From Trogon surrucura (taxonomy: Eukaryota > Chordata > Aves > Trogoniformes > Trogonidae): a stretch of DNA of 64,000 nt. Location of the stretch: contig CM036623.1 of assembly GCA_020746105.1 (NCBI GenBank), forward strand, positions 2,852,001-2,916,000, given 5' to 3'. Numbering within the stretch: the first letter of the stretch is position 1; each line of letters begins with the position of its first letter. Below are positions 37,717 through 49,700 of the stretch, in pieces. The notes under the pieces are model-generated. The model saw nothing but the letters and a program-made list of their open reading frames with translations. It was not told the origin of the DNA and did no database searches. The position numbers were made by a program, and so were the translations under genes.

Positions 37717-37808
37717 TCACAGAATCATTTAGGTTGGAAGAAACCTTTAAGATTGAGTCCAACCATTAACCTCACACTGCCAAGTCCACCACTAAACCAT
37801 GTCCCTCG
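37717..37808 (-). mobile_element. CR1 3' fragment, third subfamily
   Basis: TTCACAGAATCATTTAGGTT opens the reversed tail. TGCCAAGTCCACCACTAAAC and CATGTCCCTC are hallmarks of another avian CR1 3' end type. About 90 bp remain. Confidence 0.85.
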
Positions 37809-40530
37809 GGTGTGTGGCTTAGGGTGTGTACAAAATTGGTAAAAACCCTGCTAACGGTCGGGCAGGAATGGCACTGAGCTGGGATACTCTGTGGGGGGTT
37901 TTACTTGTGGATCATATGCGAACTCAGCACAAAGAGTAGGAATAAAACCTATAAATTGGAGCTGTGCCTGAGCCTCATCCAGGCAAACGGCTCGTGCCAG
38001 CACAGTTCAGATTACAGTAATGAGAAAACTAATTGCTAGACTCTGATGTTTCCCTGTAACAAATCCAGATGGGTCTTACTTTAACTTTAATCTGTTTTAG
38101 ACACCATAAGGATGAAGCATTTGTTAATGGGTCAGAGTAGAGAGCTGCCTTGTACTACACAAACTCAAACATCTCCATTGTGTTTCAGTGGTAAATTCAT
38201 CCCCCTGCTGTCTCAGTGAATGGTGTGTTATGTTCAGTCAACACTAAGTAATGTTACAGCAGACAAACCACTCGGTGTAAAACCCCCCCTACCCCGAGAG
38301 AATTGAATAATATGGCAGAGCTCTAAAACAATTTTCTATTTCAACAAATTTACTCTTCCAGTTTATGTATAGCTAGTACAAATTAGTTGTCTCAAGACAA
38401 ATCCTCAAGTAGGCACGCCCAGACTTCAAGGGAAAGTGGGTACGTAAAGCAAGTGATTCAGATGATGAGTGAGGCTGAGAATCTCACTCAGTTACTAGCC
38501 TCAGCCATACCATGTTTCCTGCTGGAATTGCTAAATTCTGCTCCTTGGACCCACAAATACTACCCTCTGCCCCCTCTGGTAAGACAGCAGAATTATAATT
38601 TATTTGGTTTAATGTTCTCCAGGGTCTAGTAGGCACTTAACAGTTTCATAGCAGCTGAAAAAACAGGAGCTTGAAATTACTTTGTACTTGTAATCCAGCT
38701 ACCCTTGATTTTTCTCTGTTTATGAGCTTTCTTGATGGATTGTTTCAGGCTGTTACTCAGTGGGAATTGCAAATGTATGTAAATTTTTGTGTACTCTAAA
38801 GCAAAGTAGCTGGAGCACTCCCCTCCTCCCTCTGAGAGTAAGTCATTTTGAGCATCATCCTTGCTTCCAGTGCATCACAAACTAGCACGTTGCTTGGCAT
38901 ACGGCAATGAGATCACACCCAGCAGCTTTGCAATTTTCTTACCCCTTGTAAATGCAAGTGAAAACTCTGGCGCATCTTCCAACCTAAAAAATACTTAGAG
39001 TGGTCAAGTCTCCTAAGTCTCCTTTTAGTGTAAACTGTGTGTTTGTCTTTCTAAAGCATCTATATTAGCTACTAACCAAGATAACAAGATGGCCTTGGAT
39101 ACTACTTACTGGTTTTTTCCCCACTGAACGTGATGGTGGTTCAACACCTGACAGCACGAGGACAGACTGATGTAGCGATGCGGATGCTACTTTCCTTCTG
39201 TGCTCATGGTGTTCAGTTTATTTTAAAAGAATGTGATGATGCAAGAAACTGTAGGCAAGTGTTTTAGCTACCCAGCTTATTTTGCTGTCGTAGCAGGAAT
39301 AGAAACTCAATTTTGCTTTTCACAATCCCCCTTCAGCACGCTGAACGAGGCCGCAGGGTGGGATTCACGTAATAGAGTGATCCTTTTGTTATTGTGGCAT
39401 CAAATACAACTCAAATTCCAGTCCTTGTGGGATTAGCCCCTGCTCCAGTGCACTACTGACTGTGAGGAGCATGCACTGGTAGATAAACTGGTCCTATATG
39501 TATGTATGACAATTCATCTACTGTTTTCTGCAACAGCATCCACCATGTTGCACCTTGTTCACAAAGCCTAAGAGGAGAATTTTTATTATTTTAAGTGACC
39601 AGCCACTCTGCTTGCTGGTGCTGACTGGCAGTCCTGTCCTCCCCTTCCCCACAAAACCCAGTGTCTCTTGCATGTAGCGTTACACCTTTCGACAGCAGTG
39701 AACTGTTAGATCAGCTCAGCCATCCCAAGAAATTTCACCTTGCTAGGATATCAAACCAGGACATTAGCAAACAGCCATGCCAAGAAACAAGTTTTACCAT
39801 TCTGGCCACGCCTCAACTTGAAATGAGAAGTGGGCAGCCCAGAAGATGCGAGTCCTCATGACTTGCCTATTTCACGATTAGAGAAGATGCAGCGTAGGTC
39901 ACGGCTCCACAAGCCAAGCAGAAGTCGGGAAAGCACCCCAGTTGCTCTGTACAACTGGCAAGTAGATAAGGGCTCACACGTCTCATTGGACTGAGGCCAG
40001 ACTTGCTTTAAAAAATATTTTATTATGTATTTTTATGCTCGGAAATACTAGGTCTCGGGATTCCATCCTTCATCCCTAATTCAGGATACTGTCCCGCTCT
40101 CCTGCAGAGACAGCCAATATAGTTTCTCATTTACTCCCGTGCTATAGCAGTCCTGCTCCCCATCCTTGATGCAGGAAGCACCAATCTGCCACTGGCAAAG
40201 CACACATGGGATGACCAATTCTTTCCTCACGTGCTTTCTGTAATCGTGCAATTTGTTTATGGTTTTAGTTGCAAAATGCTGCTGCTACTGCACCTGACTT
40301 TTTAAGTAGCTGACCACGGGCAAACGCTTGCTGTCTCTTAGAAGCGCTGCCTTACACCGCGAAGGTGCAACTGGAGAAAGTGCTAAAGGCCCTGTTGTCA
40401 TCCTCGTCTGGAAAGAAGCCAAGAAGCAAACTGGAGATTAATTTCTCACCTGGCCTGCTAGAGCAGACCACATTACTAGAGCACCCATCTCCTAGCACAT
40501 TATCTGCTTCCGAGTGCTCACAACCTTCTT

Positions 40531-41036
40531 GTGTCCAGTTCTGGGCCCCTCAGTTCAAGAAGGACAGGGAGATGCTTGGAAGAGTCCAGCGCAGAGCCAC
40601 AAAGATGGTGAAGGGAGTGGAGCATCTCCCTTATGAGGAAAGGCTGAAGGAGCTGGGTCTCTTTAGCTTGGAAAGAGGAGGCTGAGGGGTGACCTCATTC
40701 ATGTTTATAAATATGTCAAGGGGGAGTGTCAGGAGGACGGAGCCAGGCTCTTCTCAACAGCGTTCGTTGATAAGACAAGGGGCAATGGGTACAAGCTGGA
40801 ACACAGGAGGTTCCATAAAAATATGAGAAAAAACTTTTTCACAGTGAGGGTGACAGAGCCCTGGCCCAGGCTGCCCAGGGAGGTTGTGGAGTCTCCTTCT
40901 CTGGAGACATTCAAAACCCACCTGGACGCGTTCCTGTGCGATCGACTGTAGGTGATCCTGCTCTGGCAGGGGGCTGGACTAGATGAGCTTTTGAGGTCCC
41001 TTCCAACCTCTGACATTCTGTGATTCTGTGATTCTT
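40531..41036 (+). mobile_element. CR1 LINE, 5'-truncated, well preserved
   Basis: It runs from GTGTCCAGTTCTGGGCCCCT to the tail GACATTCTGTGATTCTGTGA. It has the same subfamily signature as 6351 and 7601 (GATCCTGCTCTGGCAGGGGG) but lies in the opposite orientation. The ORF2 C-terminus is broken by a stop at 40683 and frame changes. It is among the least diverged CR1 copies in the window. Confidence 0.93.
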
Positions 41037-43254
41037 TACTCTATCTCTGAAGGCAGTGCTTAGCTGGAGATGCTTTTCCAGATTCTTCTTTCTGACCAGT
41101 TGCACGTTGGGTGGATGCCACAGCATGTATTTTTTTTTTCCCCCCAGTGTATTCAGTCAGTTGCTCAGTTAAGCAACAAATCTGTTGTTTCAGGAGTAGT
41201 TAATTAAATAAAAGGCAACTAAAGGAATATGGAGAACAGCAGCTCAAGAACTATGCACTAGAGAATTTTAACTAGCAGTTTATTTCAGGGAAGGAAAAAA
41301 ACCCCCGAACTTGTAGCTGTGTGAAAAGGGGGGAAAAGATAAATGATGCCCAAGTTCCTCATCTTAAAGTCATCTTAGGACCCTATTTTTATGTCAGCAG
41401 AAGGCTGAGTCTGGCTCCAGAGATGCATTTTCCAATTCTGTGCAAACTTCACTTAAGGAGATGATGTGTAAAAACCATGAAACTAAAAAAGAATATTCAT
41501 GTGAATTAACCTTGACGGTAAAGCTTGTTTACCTTCTACTTTCCAAAAAAACATACCTTCACAAACTCCCTTTCATAAAGGAGAAATGTTTATTTCCACC
41601 TGCTTTAAAGTACGTTCTTCCCATTTTCTGTTCTAATGTGAGAAATTCTGATTTTGTACTTGTTTACTGGTTTTAATTTGCACAGTTATACTATAGCCAA
41701 AACCAAGAAAGAGGATTTTTTTTTTTTAAATCGGACCAAACTTCAGGTTCTCTTGAAACTAAGAGCTGTGTTCTGTTCTGTCCTGGTTTGTTCCTGATTA
41801 CTACAGATTCAGTTTCTTGCAGTTTTGACAATGAAAGAGCTCATGTTGCTGGTTTTTCTTAAATTGAGAACAAGCTCACAGAATGAGGGAAACATTAAAT
41901 CACTATTGTTGATGTGATAGGAAGTGAGAAGGGGTGTTTGGCTTCATTTGAAGACTGCAAAATCTCATCCTACTTAGCACTTTGAATGGTCCACCATGAG
42001 AATATTGGAATTTTTACCAAAAAAACCTTGTAAACATTTACTAGAAGTTGACCTCTAGCATGTTACAGAAGAACGTGTTATTTTACTCCTTGCTATAAAG
42101 GAGGCTAAGCTATACAAGCTGTTTAAGTAACATGACTTATATTAAACCTGAATGGTATTATTACATGGGGCAATAGTGAATTTTACTTACTGTGTCAGAC
42201 TGGATCTGGATATAAAAGTAAAACTTCCACAAAAAAGTATTTACAGATTTAAGTAACCTTAATGGATTCATATACTTCTGATGCACTGTGTTTTGAAAAT
42301 CACTACTTACTATAAAGGAAGCATGTTTTTAACGTTAGCAGATTGAATTGATTGCTCATCACTACAACTGTAGAGTCTGTAGGTCTAATCTCCAGTCTGT
42401 GTTGAGAAATAACACCCCTTCCCAATATCTTTCTAAGAATTTCTCTCTCTCTTCAGTAATCCAATTCCAAGTCTGCAGCAGCTATTACTTATCACTTAAG
42501 TGAAGCTATTTTCATTAGAGCTCAGTCAATTTTGATCTCAGGTTCCTTTAAGCCAATCTATTTGCTGTGAGGTCCATCAGAAACTACTGATGTGTATTAG
42601 GGAGTTAAGTGCACTGGAGAGAATTGCATTCCTCTATTAATCCTGGAACTGCTCAGCCTAAGGCTCAAATCTAGACTCCGGACTAACAACAAAGGCACAA
42701 AATACCAACCCAGCCTTGCTTTTCTACCTGCTGTACTTTTTGGTCTACCGTGTCCTCTGCTGTACTCCTTCAGCACAGCAAAATTACGAAGACATCAGTG
42801 TTGCAAATATCCAGGGGCAGACAGAATTTTATAGTGCATGCATACAGTTAAGTCTTTATCCTTTGTAAGGAAAAAATGCAATTTGAGGCAGACTCCCATC
42901 ATCAAAACAATTTGCTTTGCCTATTCTCTCCTCAGGGGAAGGTTGGAAGTAGACAATGTCTTGTGATACACTCAGCCTGCTCTCACCCAGCGCCTATCCC
43001 AGAACAGACACACCTGAATATAAATGCCCTGTAGAAAGATCAGGTTTAGAGTCAAAGAGGGTTTCCCAAAGATCCCCAGGAAAGACAGCAGTCAAGACTA
43101 GGCTAGGAGGGTTAACTTGGCCAGAATTTTAACCCTTGTACAGAAAACAATTGTTGGTTCAGTTGACGTAACCCTTCGAGCCCTGCTCCTCGATAAACAG
43201 GCAAGGAAGATTTAATTTGTTGTTTGGCAAAACCCACAAAATTCAGCACTCAAG

Positions 43255-43637
43255 TTTAACTAAAGAGTAGTTTTTTATTTCCCGTTAAGACCCTCTCAAG
43301 GACATAACTAAATGTTGGAAACCCCACAGAAGGGCACATATAGTGAATGTGGTGAAGTACAATGTGAACAGCCCCAGGGGTTCAAACAAGGTAGGACCAT
43401 TAGCTAACCAGAGGGGAAAAAAACCAAAACTGCCAAAGATGTTGCTCCATTTGCACTGGGGAAAAAAAGGTCAAATCCAACAAAACCCTTGCATCTCTAA
43501 CAATACATTCAGTCCTGGCTAAAGAGTTTAACAAGATGGCAACAGGATGACTATAATACAAAACGTTCACTACTACACTCTGTACACACCTGTTGTCCAA
43601 GCCCTCCCCCCAAAACCATGTAACGATGGTACCCCCA
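43255..43637 (-). other. ERH: ERH 3' UTR (inferred)
   Basis: About 380 nt from the stop codon to shortly past the AATAAA at 43274-43279 (minus strand). The length fits the short ERH 3' UTR of mammals. The exact cleavage site is inferred. Confidence 0.7.
43274..43279 (-). terminator. ERH: ERH poly(A) signal AATAAA
   Basis: TTTATT on the plus strand, which is AATAAA in the ERH direction, about 360 nt after the stop codon. Confidence 0.7.
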
Positions 43638-43740
43638 TTATTTGCTCGCTTGCTGGGCCTGCCTGCGGAGGAGGACGTAGATCTTCTCCTTTATCCAGTC
43701 TTTATTGTACGGTTGGTATGTCTGAGTATCGGCACGGTAA
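43638..43740 (-). CDS. ERH: ERH coding exon 4 and stop
   Basis: 103 bp encoding [20 protein letters not shown] and onward to RRQAQQASK, then TAA (plus-strand TTA at 43638-43640). The acceptor is CTCTCTCTAG. Confidence 0.97.
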
Positions 43741-46700
43741 CTAGAGAGAGGAAAAAAAATTAATGTAACATCAATCTGTCCTGGAGCACGTTTACCAGAA
43801 CTTCAAAAACAATTAAGCGTCCTCAAGTGTAGGAGGCAGGAGGTTGTAATATCAGAAGCAGGTGGGAATTGCCACTTACCAAATTGATTTATCCTGTTCC
43901 CTAAAAAGCAGATACCCAGCAGATCAGTAACAACCTGAATTAAAACTAGATGTTCCAAGGACTGGATCACATGTTCACATTTTAATTCATTAGTACAGAC
44001 ACTTAGGGGAGACAACAAATGGAGCACCTGAATATTCTGGAGCTCAGAATGAAAAATAGTTCCACCAGGAAATGATCTAGTTTGTCTAAATGAGAGAAAC
44101 ATTTCTTCAATACTGCTTTAAGCAATTGTTCGTGTAAGTTTTTTCAAGTGTTCCACTTTTGTTTGGAATTTTTAGAGAATGAATAAAAGCACAATTTTCG
44201 AGGAGCAAAGGTAGACTCACAAAGGACTCTTGCCAGTTGGCAGTGAGGGCAAGTTTACATCAGAAAAAGCAAACCAGAACCAAGAACCCACAGACTTATT
44301 TTCTTGGCTACTTTGGGATAGTTGGTAAAAGTAGTCCACCAGCAAGATTTCTTTCCAGGGACAGCGAACTCAGTTGTTCAACACTGGAACTGAAGCTGAA
44401 TTAGACCGAGAAGTGAAAGCAAATTGCATGAAGTTATCTTTGTAGACTCATGTCCTCCTCTCCCCCTTAGCTGTTAAAGGTTTTTCTGGATGAAGACTAT
44501 TTTCAGTGAATGCTTCAAGAACTGTTGAAGTCTCAATCTTTAGAACTTGGCATGCTTATTTCTCATCAAGTAAGAAGGATGAGATAGTCACTGGTAAGAA
44601 GCTGAGTAAAAATCCAGAACATTTACAGTTCCTACCTAAGGAAAAAAAACCCTAAGCATACTGTTTCTAAGAAACCCTTGTTATTTACAACCCAGCATGA
44701 CTGATTCAAGGCCAGAAAGAGTTTCAGTATGCATTGATGCAGTAGTACTTAGTGTCAGTTTCAGGAAAACTTACCCATTTCTGACCCTGTCCCAATCCAT
44801 TCCTAATGCTCCACGGCAAGACCAGATAGGAAGTACTTTAGGAATCCCCACAAACACCAGACGTGTCTGGTACACTATGTGCTATGTGTGCCATCTGGTG
44901 GGAAAGCCTAAACTGAAGCAGAATTTGGCACTACGCTCGAGTTTACAAGCCTAATTAAGTAAGGCACAAGACTGAACTAGCAAACAGTTAGTACTTCCTA
45001 AAGCAAGTACCTAGCTTCAGTCCGCCAGAGAAACTAAAACAAAGTGTGTCTCCCCCACTCCATCAGCCCAGCACTTCAACACCTGAAGATCAAATGCAGC
45101 AGAATGTTATAGGGATGAGGTAATTCTGCAAGAATTGTAATCCTGTTTTACTTATTCTACTGAAAACTTTTGTAAATGGCATTTGTACTAAGTTGCTATC
45201 AGTAAGATAGATTCTGTATGTACATCAAAATGCAAAGGAAAGCAACTCAATGCTCTTTTTTTTCTTTTTTCAGATAGCTTTTTATTTTAAACTGGAATTA
45301 ACTGGCAAAGGCTGTTCACTGTGCAGCTACACAGGTACTTGCACTGGGGTTTCAGGCAGAGCAGTACAGCTGCAGGAATGTCCACACCAAATACTCACTA
45401 GTTAAAAAAAAGATTCTGGAATTTTGAAATTCAAAGCTGAACATGATGTCTTTTTTTTATTTGAGTATGAGATTTGTATCCTTATTACTACAAATTTCTG
45501 CAGAGTTCATACCACTGTCACATCAAACCACTACCTTGAACTTCATGGTATGGCAAGTACTCATCTGGACTAAGTGACTTGGTTATAATGTTACGTTTTG
45601 AATAGGGAAATTTAACATTTTGATTTCACAATGCAGTCAGAATGCAAAGCACACAAGACCATCTTTGATTGCCCACAACTTTAACACACAGATGAGAATT
45701 GTTGACAAGAACACTTATGGAATTAGCTAGGACTCTCTGGAGGATTGATTGGTCTCTTAATTACTTCATTAGAATTTACAGAACCTTCACCTTGTTGTAT
45801 CTTGAGCAAAATAAACAGTTGGCTGCAATGCACTTCTGTAGACCTCTACCACACCGCTAGTACAGCTGAATAAAATTCTGTCATCTGCCTCCTTAAGAAT
45901 CAGACCAACTGCACAAAGGCAGATACAGCCTCAATTTAAGCAGATTCGAGCATTAACAAAATATGTGGCTGTATTTAACCGTTGGGCTTCAGTATGTGAA
46001 ATGCAGAGAGGTTCCATGCAAGTAAACCCCAAGTGGAACCATCAGTTTTTAAGCTTTCTTTAGAGCTACTTTATTCCAATTAATTGGAGCAGCCAACACA
46101 GCATACCAGGGGCAATACCACTGCGTTATGAAGAGTTATTGGAAAAACCACCCAGGACCTTGTGAGATTTCGCATAAAACGTGAAAGTTTAGACGGAAGA
46201 CTTCTGACTTGGAGAAGTCACTGAAATGAACTTGCACAACTGACTTACACAAGACAGCTGAGGTCTGCCAAGTCATCAATGAAGTCAAACAATTGGCTGA
46301 TATCGTAAGTAATGGATGGACTGTTGGGATTCATTCTCTTCAGATGTTCTTCATACATTTTACAGACTCCTAGAGAGAAACAAGATTCACAATGCAAAAT
46401 TAAAAAAGAAAAAAGTTCTGTATTTGCTGAAACATCTTCAGCTACTGAAGCAGAGATACCAGGAAAGTTTAGAGATGACTACCATGAAAACAGACATAAA
46501 CTTCTTACCTAGATTTTGCAGAGTTGAAATGTTTTTGTTCTAGCTATTTGCACTGAAATGTAATACTATAAAATCAGGTAAGATGCATGGAAAGAAGCAT
46601 TATCATCATCTAGAGGAAAGAGTTTTAGTTCTGTCAAAGATGTAACTTTCCCTGCAGCAAGCTCCAACAGAAGCCTGAGGCTCATTTTAATAATTAGGAC

Positions 46701-49700
46701 AGCAATTGCAACAGGTATCCTCACTGTACAAACACCTGAGAAAGAGAAGAACTAACGTCAGATAAAGCTACACAAATATCCTAAGAAAGATCGCTCTTGA
46801 TGGGAGGGTCAAACACAGCTACTGAAGTAAAAGTGAGAACTCAAGCCTGTATATGGATTTAAATCAATTTTATTTAAGCTAGCCCGTAAATAATAATTCA
46901 GATACATTTCAGAAGAGGCTTTACATGTGTCCCTAACCCATGATGACGTGGCCTTTATTATGCTTTTGTTTGCCTCGCAAAGCTTCTTGGAGTTAGAATT
47001 TTTAATGTCAAGTGAACATCCACATTTAAATAATACAGCTGTAGTATTTCAATCTTCTCTCCAAGCTCACATATCTCTTAAAGTCATACTTTTTTTCTGG
47101 CACATGTGCCACAACCCTGCAAATTGTGTATCAACTGCACACATACTTTTTAAAATATATTATTTCCAGCAGTAATCTCTTCTTTACATGGCTAGCACAA
47201 AAACTGACAGCATTAGGCTCTGATCCTGCAAGGAAAGGCATTAACTCAATTCTGCTGCATAGCCCCAACAAGAATATTGCCTATTCTTACAAACTGAATG
47301 TGGTTCAATCTAGTTAAATCAAAAAAAAAAGAGATATTTAATATAAAAAGGAAGTTTTAGAAACAAAATGTAACTATTTTTTAGTTTGTTAAAATATAGT
47401 AAACTAAAAGTATTACACATTTTTGCTTTTTTTTTTATGAATTACCTTGGGAAAAAAAATGAACAGCACTTTATATTCTTACTGAGTAAGTTTGCGAATA
47501 TGTCAAAAGCGGGGTTTTCACAACAGTTTTTGACTGCCACGTCTGCACCCACCTTCCATGCACTCATTCACCGATTCATAATCGGCATATGTTCTGCCTT
47601 CTGGCCTCTTGGTAGGCTGGACAAGTAGAATTGTGTGAGACTGAAAAAGCAAACAAAACAAACATGAAGAAAACAGGTTACTTGCAAAATCTGAGTTATT
47701 TTTTTGATTGAATTCTTTATCTAAATGAAGCACTAAAAAGTGGCATAATATTAAAACTCTGACCTAGCAATCAAGGACATTTTCCAAATAGCATTTATTA
47801 TTCATATAAGTTGTGTTAAGAATTTTTGTTTCCAGACCTACTAATCCTTATGGAACTTTAAAAAGTACAAAAACACCAGTAAAGCAGTGCTGAAAAACAA
47901 ATTACTATGGATATAGGTTCTATAAAAACCACAAAACCAAAGGAGTGAAGTCAGTGTATAAAAGGCTATACCATTAACCCATTTACTTATTCCAAATGCA
48001 AACTGTTAGTAAGATTTTAAACAGCCCAGCTAAAGAGCAAGGAAGGAGTGAGACTGAACTACTGTCAGTCTCACCTTAAAGATGTTAACAGAAATAGCTG
48101 TTTTGAGTTATTCACTTAACTTCAAGGGAACACCAATTATACAACGAACCCACACTTTATATTCAAGATTACTTCCTGCAAAACAGATGGACTTATTTTT
48201 CATACTTCAGTGAGTCTACTGAAGCAATAATTATGGCAGAGATAACTGTTCCACGTGTCAGAATCTGTAAGCTTGTTCCTCTGCAGGGAAGACTTAACAT
48301 GACTGCACAGTCTGCATTATTTCTGTAAGGTTTCTTTACGTGGCTACAGCAAGTAATACAAGCAAACAACAAGCAAGATTTCTGAAGTGTACACTATCTG
48401 TGACCTAATTAGCAGGTTACTCAGCAAAGAAAAGTCTGTGAGCATGCTACAAAACACTATTTCCAGTGCTGCTAATTGGATCTAATACTTCCAATGCTAA
48501 TATATGGGGTGAGCACCACAACGTATAATATTAGTGGGGGCAACCGCAGAGTATGACACTCTGGAAACAAATACCAAAGCAAATTATGGGGCTTAAATTA
48601 ATCAACTGCTGATAGAAAAGTCCTAACCCACACTTTGGACACATCAGTGAAGATACCAGTTCAGTGTTCATCAACTGCAGCCACAGAAAAACCAAAAAAG
48701 GCAAATATTAGGATTTGCAAGAAACAGAAGAAAGCACAAATTTTTATATGACTCATAGTGTTCCCATGCCTGGAATACAGTTTTTAGTCCTTTCAACTCT
48801 GTCTCAAATAATATGGTAGATGGAGATTCAGAGAAGCCCAGGAAAAAAGTTACACAGAGAAACAGAAGCAACAAGCCTTTTCCCCATCAGAAATGGAGAG
48901 GGGAATTCAGAGCTACGCACTCTAACAAAAGTCATATGAAGGACACTAGGCCATTTAAGTTCACTTTCATGCGTGCCAGAGGATGCTAGATTTGGAAGGA
49001 ATTCCCCAAGGGGGGCTGGTATCTGGCTGTTCTTAAGTGCACTGTACTTGAATGGGTGTGACTTAGCAGGGAGTCCAAATGACTGCCAAACTTTTTTATA
49101 AAATATTTTTTTCCAGCACCACCATTTGTATTTACTGGTCACTGATGACAAGGCTTGGTTCCAGGACTTGCAACTCTCATTTTCTGGGAGCATCTGACCG
49201 AGGAGTTCACATTAACAATGGATGAGATATACTGGCCAGTTCAGTCAGTGTGTGCTAAAAAATTCCTCCCATTCTTTGAGTGTTACACAAATGTACAGAT
49301 ATTCTGAAATTAACCCAATAATCAGTTTATAGAAAAAAAGTATCAGTGATATAGACGTGAAAGTCGGTTTTCTCAGAACTTTACAGCAGAAATTACTCGG
49401 GCCTCAGACACTTTACAATATCATATACTGGTCTGGAAATTATGCAAATTAATGCCATTGGGACCACCCATATTGTACAATTAATGAATTAAAGCTCAAA
49501 CATTTCTTTGGGAACTTATCATTATTTTACCTTAAAGCAAAAAAAAATAAGAAATCATTTGATTTGATAAAACTGCTCCTCCTTCTCTACTACATAGGTA
49601 CAAGCAAGTGACAAGTTCAGAAGCCTGACAGAAGTTTCCTGCAGCTGTTACCTGCCTAGGTGACAGGGCAAAAATCAGTGTGATTATTATGCTTTTCTAC

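Larger units (their letters stand above)
25611..43254. other. Intergenic region between GALNT16 and ERH
   Basis: About 17.6 kb lies between the two convergent gene 3' ends. It contains G12 runs at 26594-26605 and 36799-36810, an A19 run at 28028-28046, and CR1 pieces at 32290, 37181, 37717 and 40531. No gene is recognised: open frames are short, unspliced-looking and without domains. Some AT-rich, repeat-free stretches could be regulatory, which is inference only. Confidence 0.7.
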
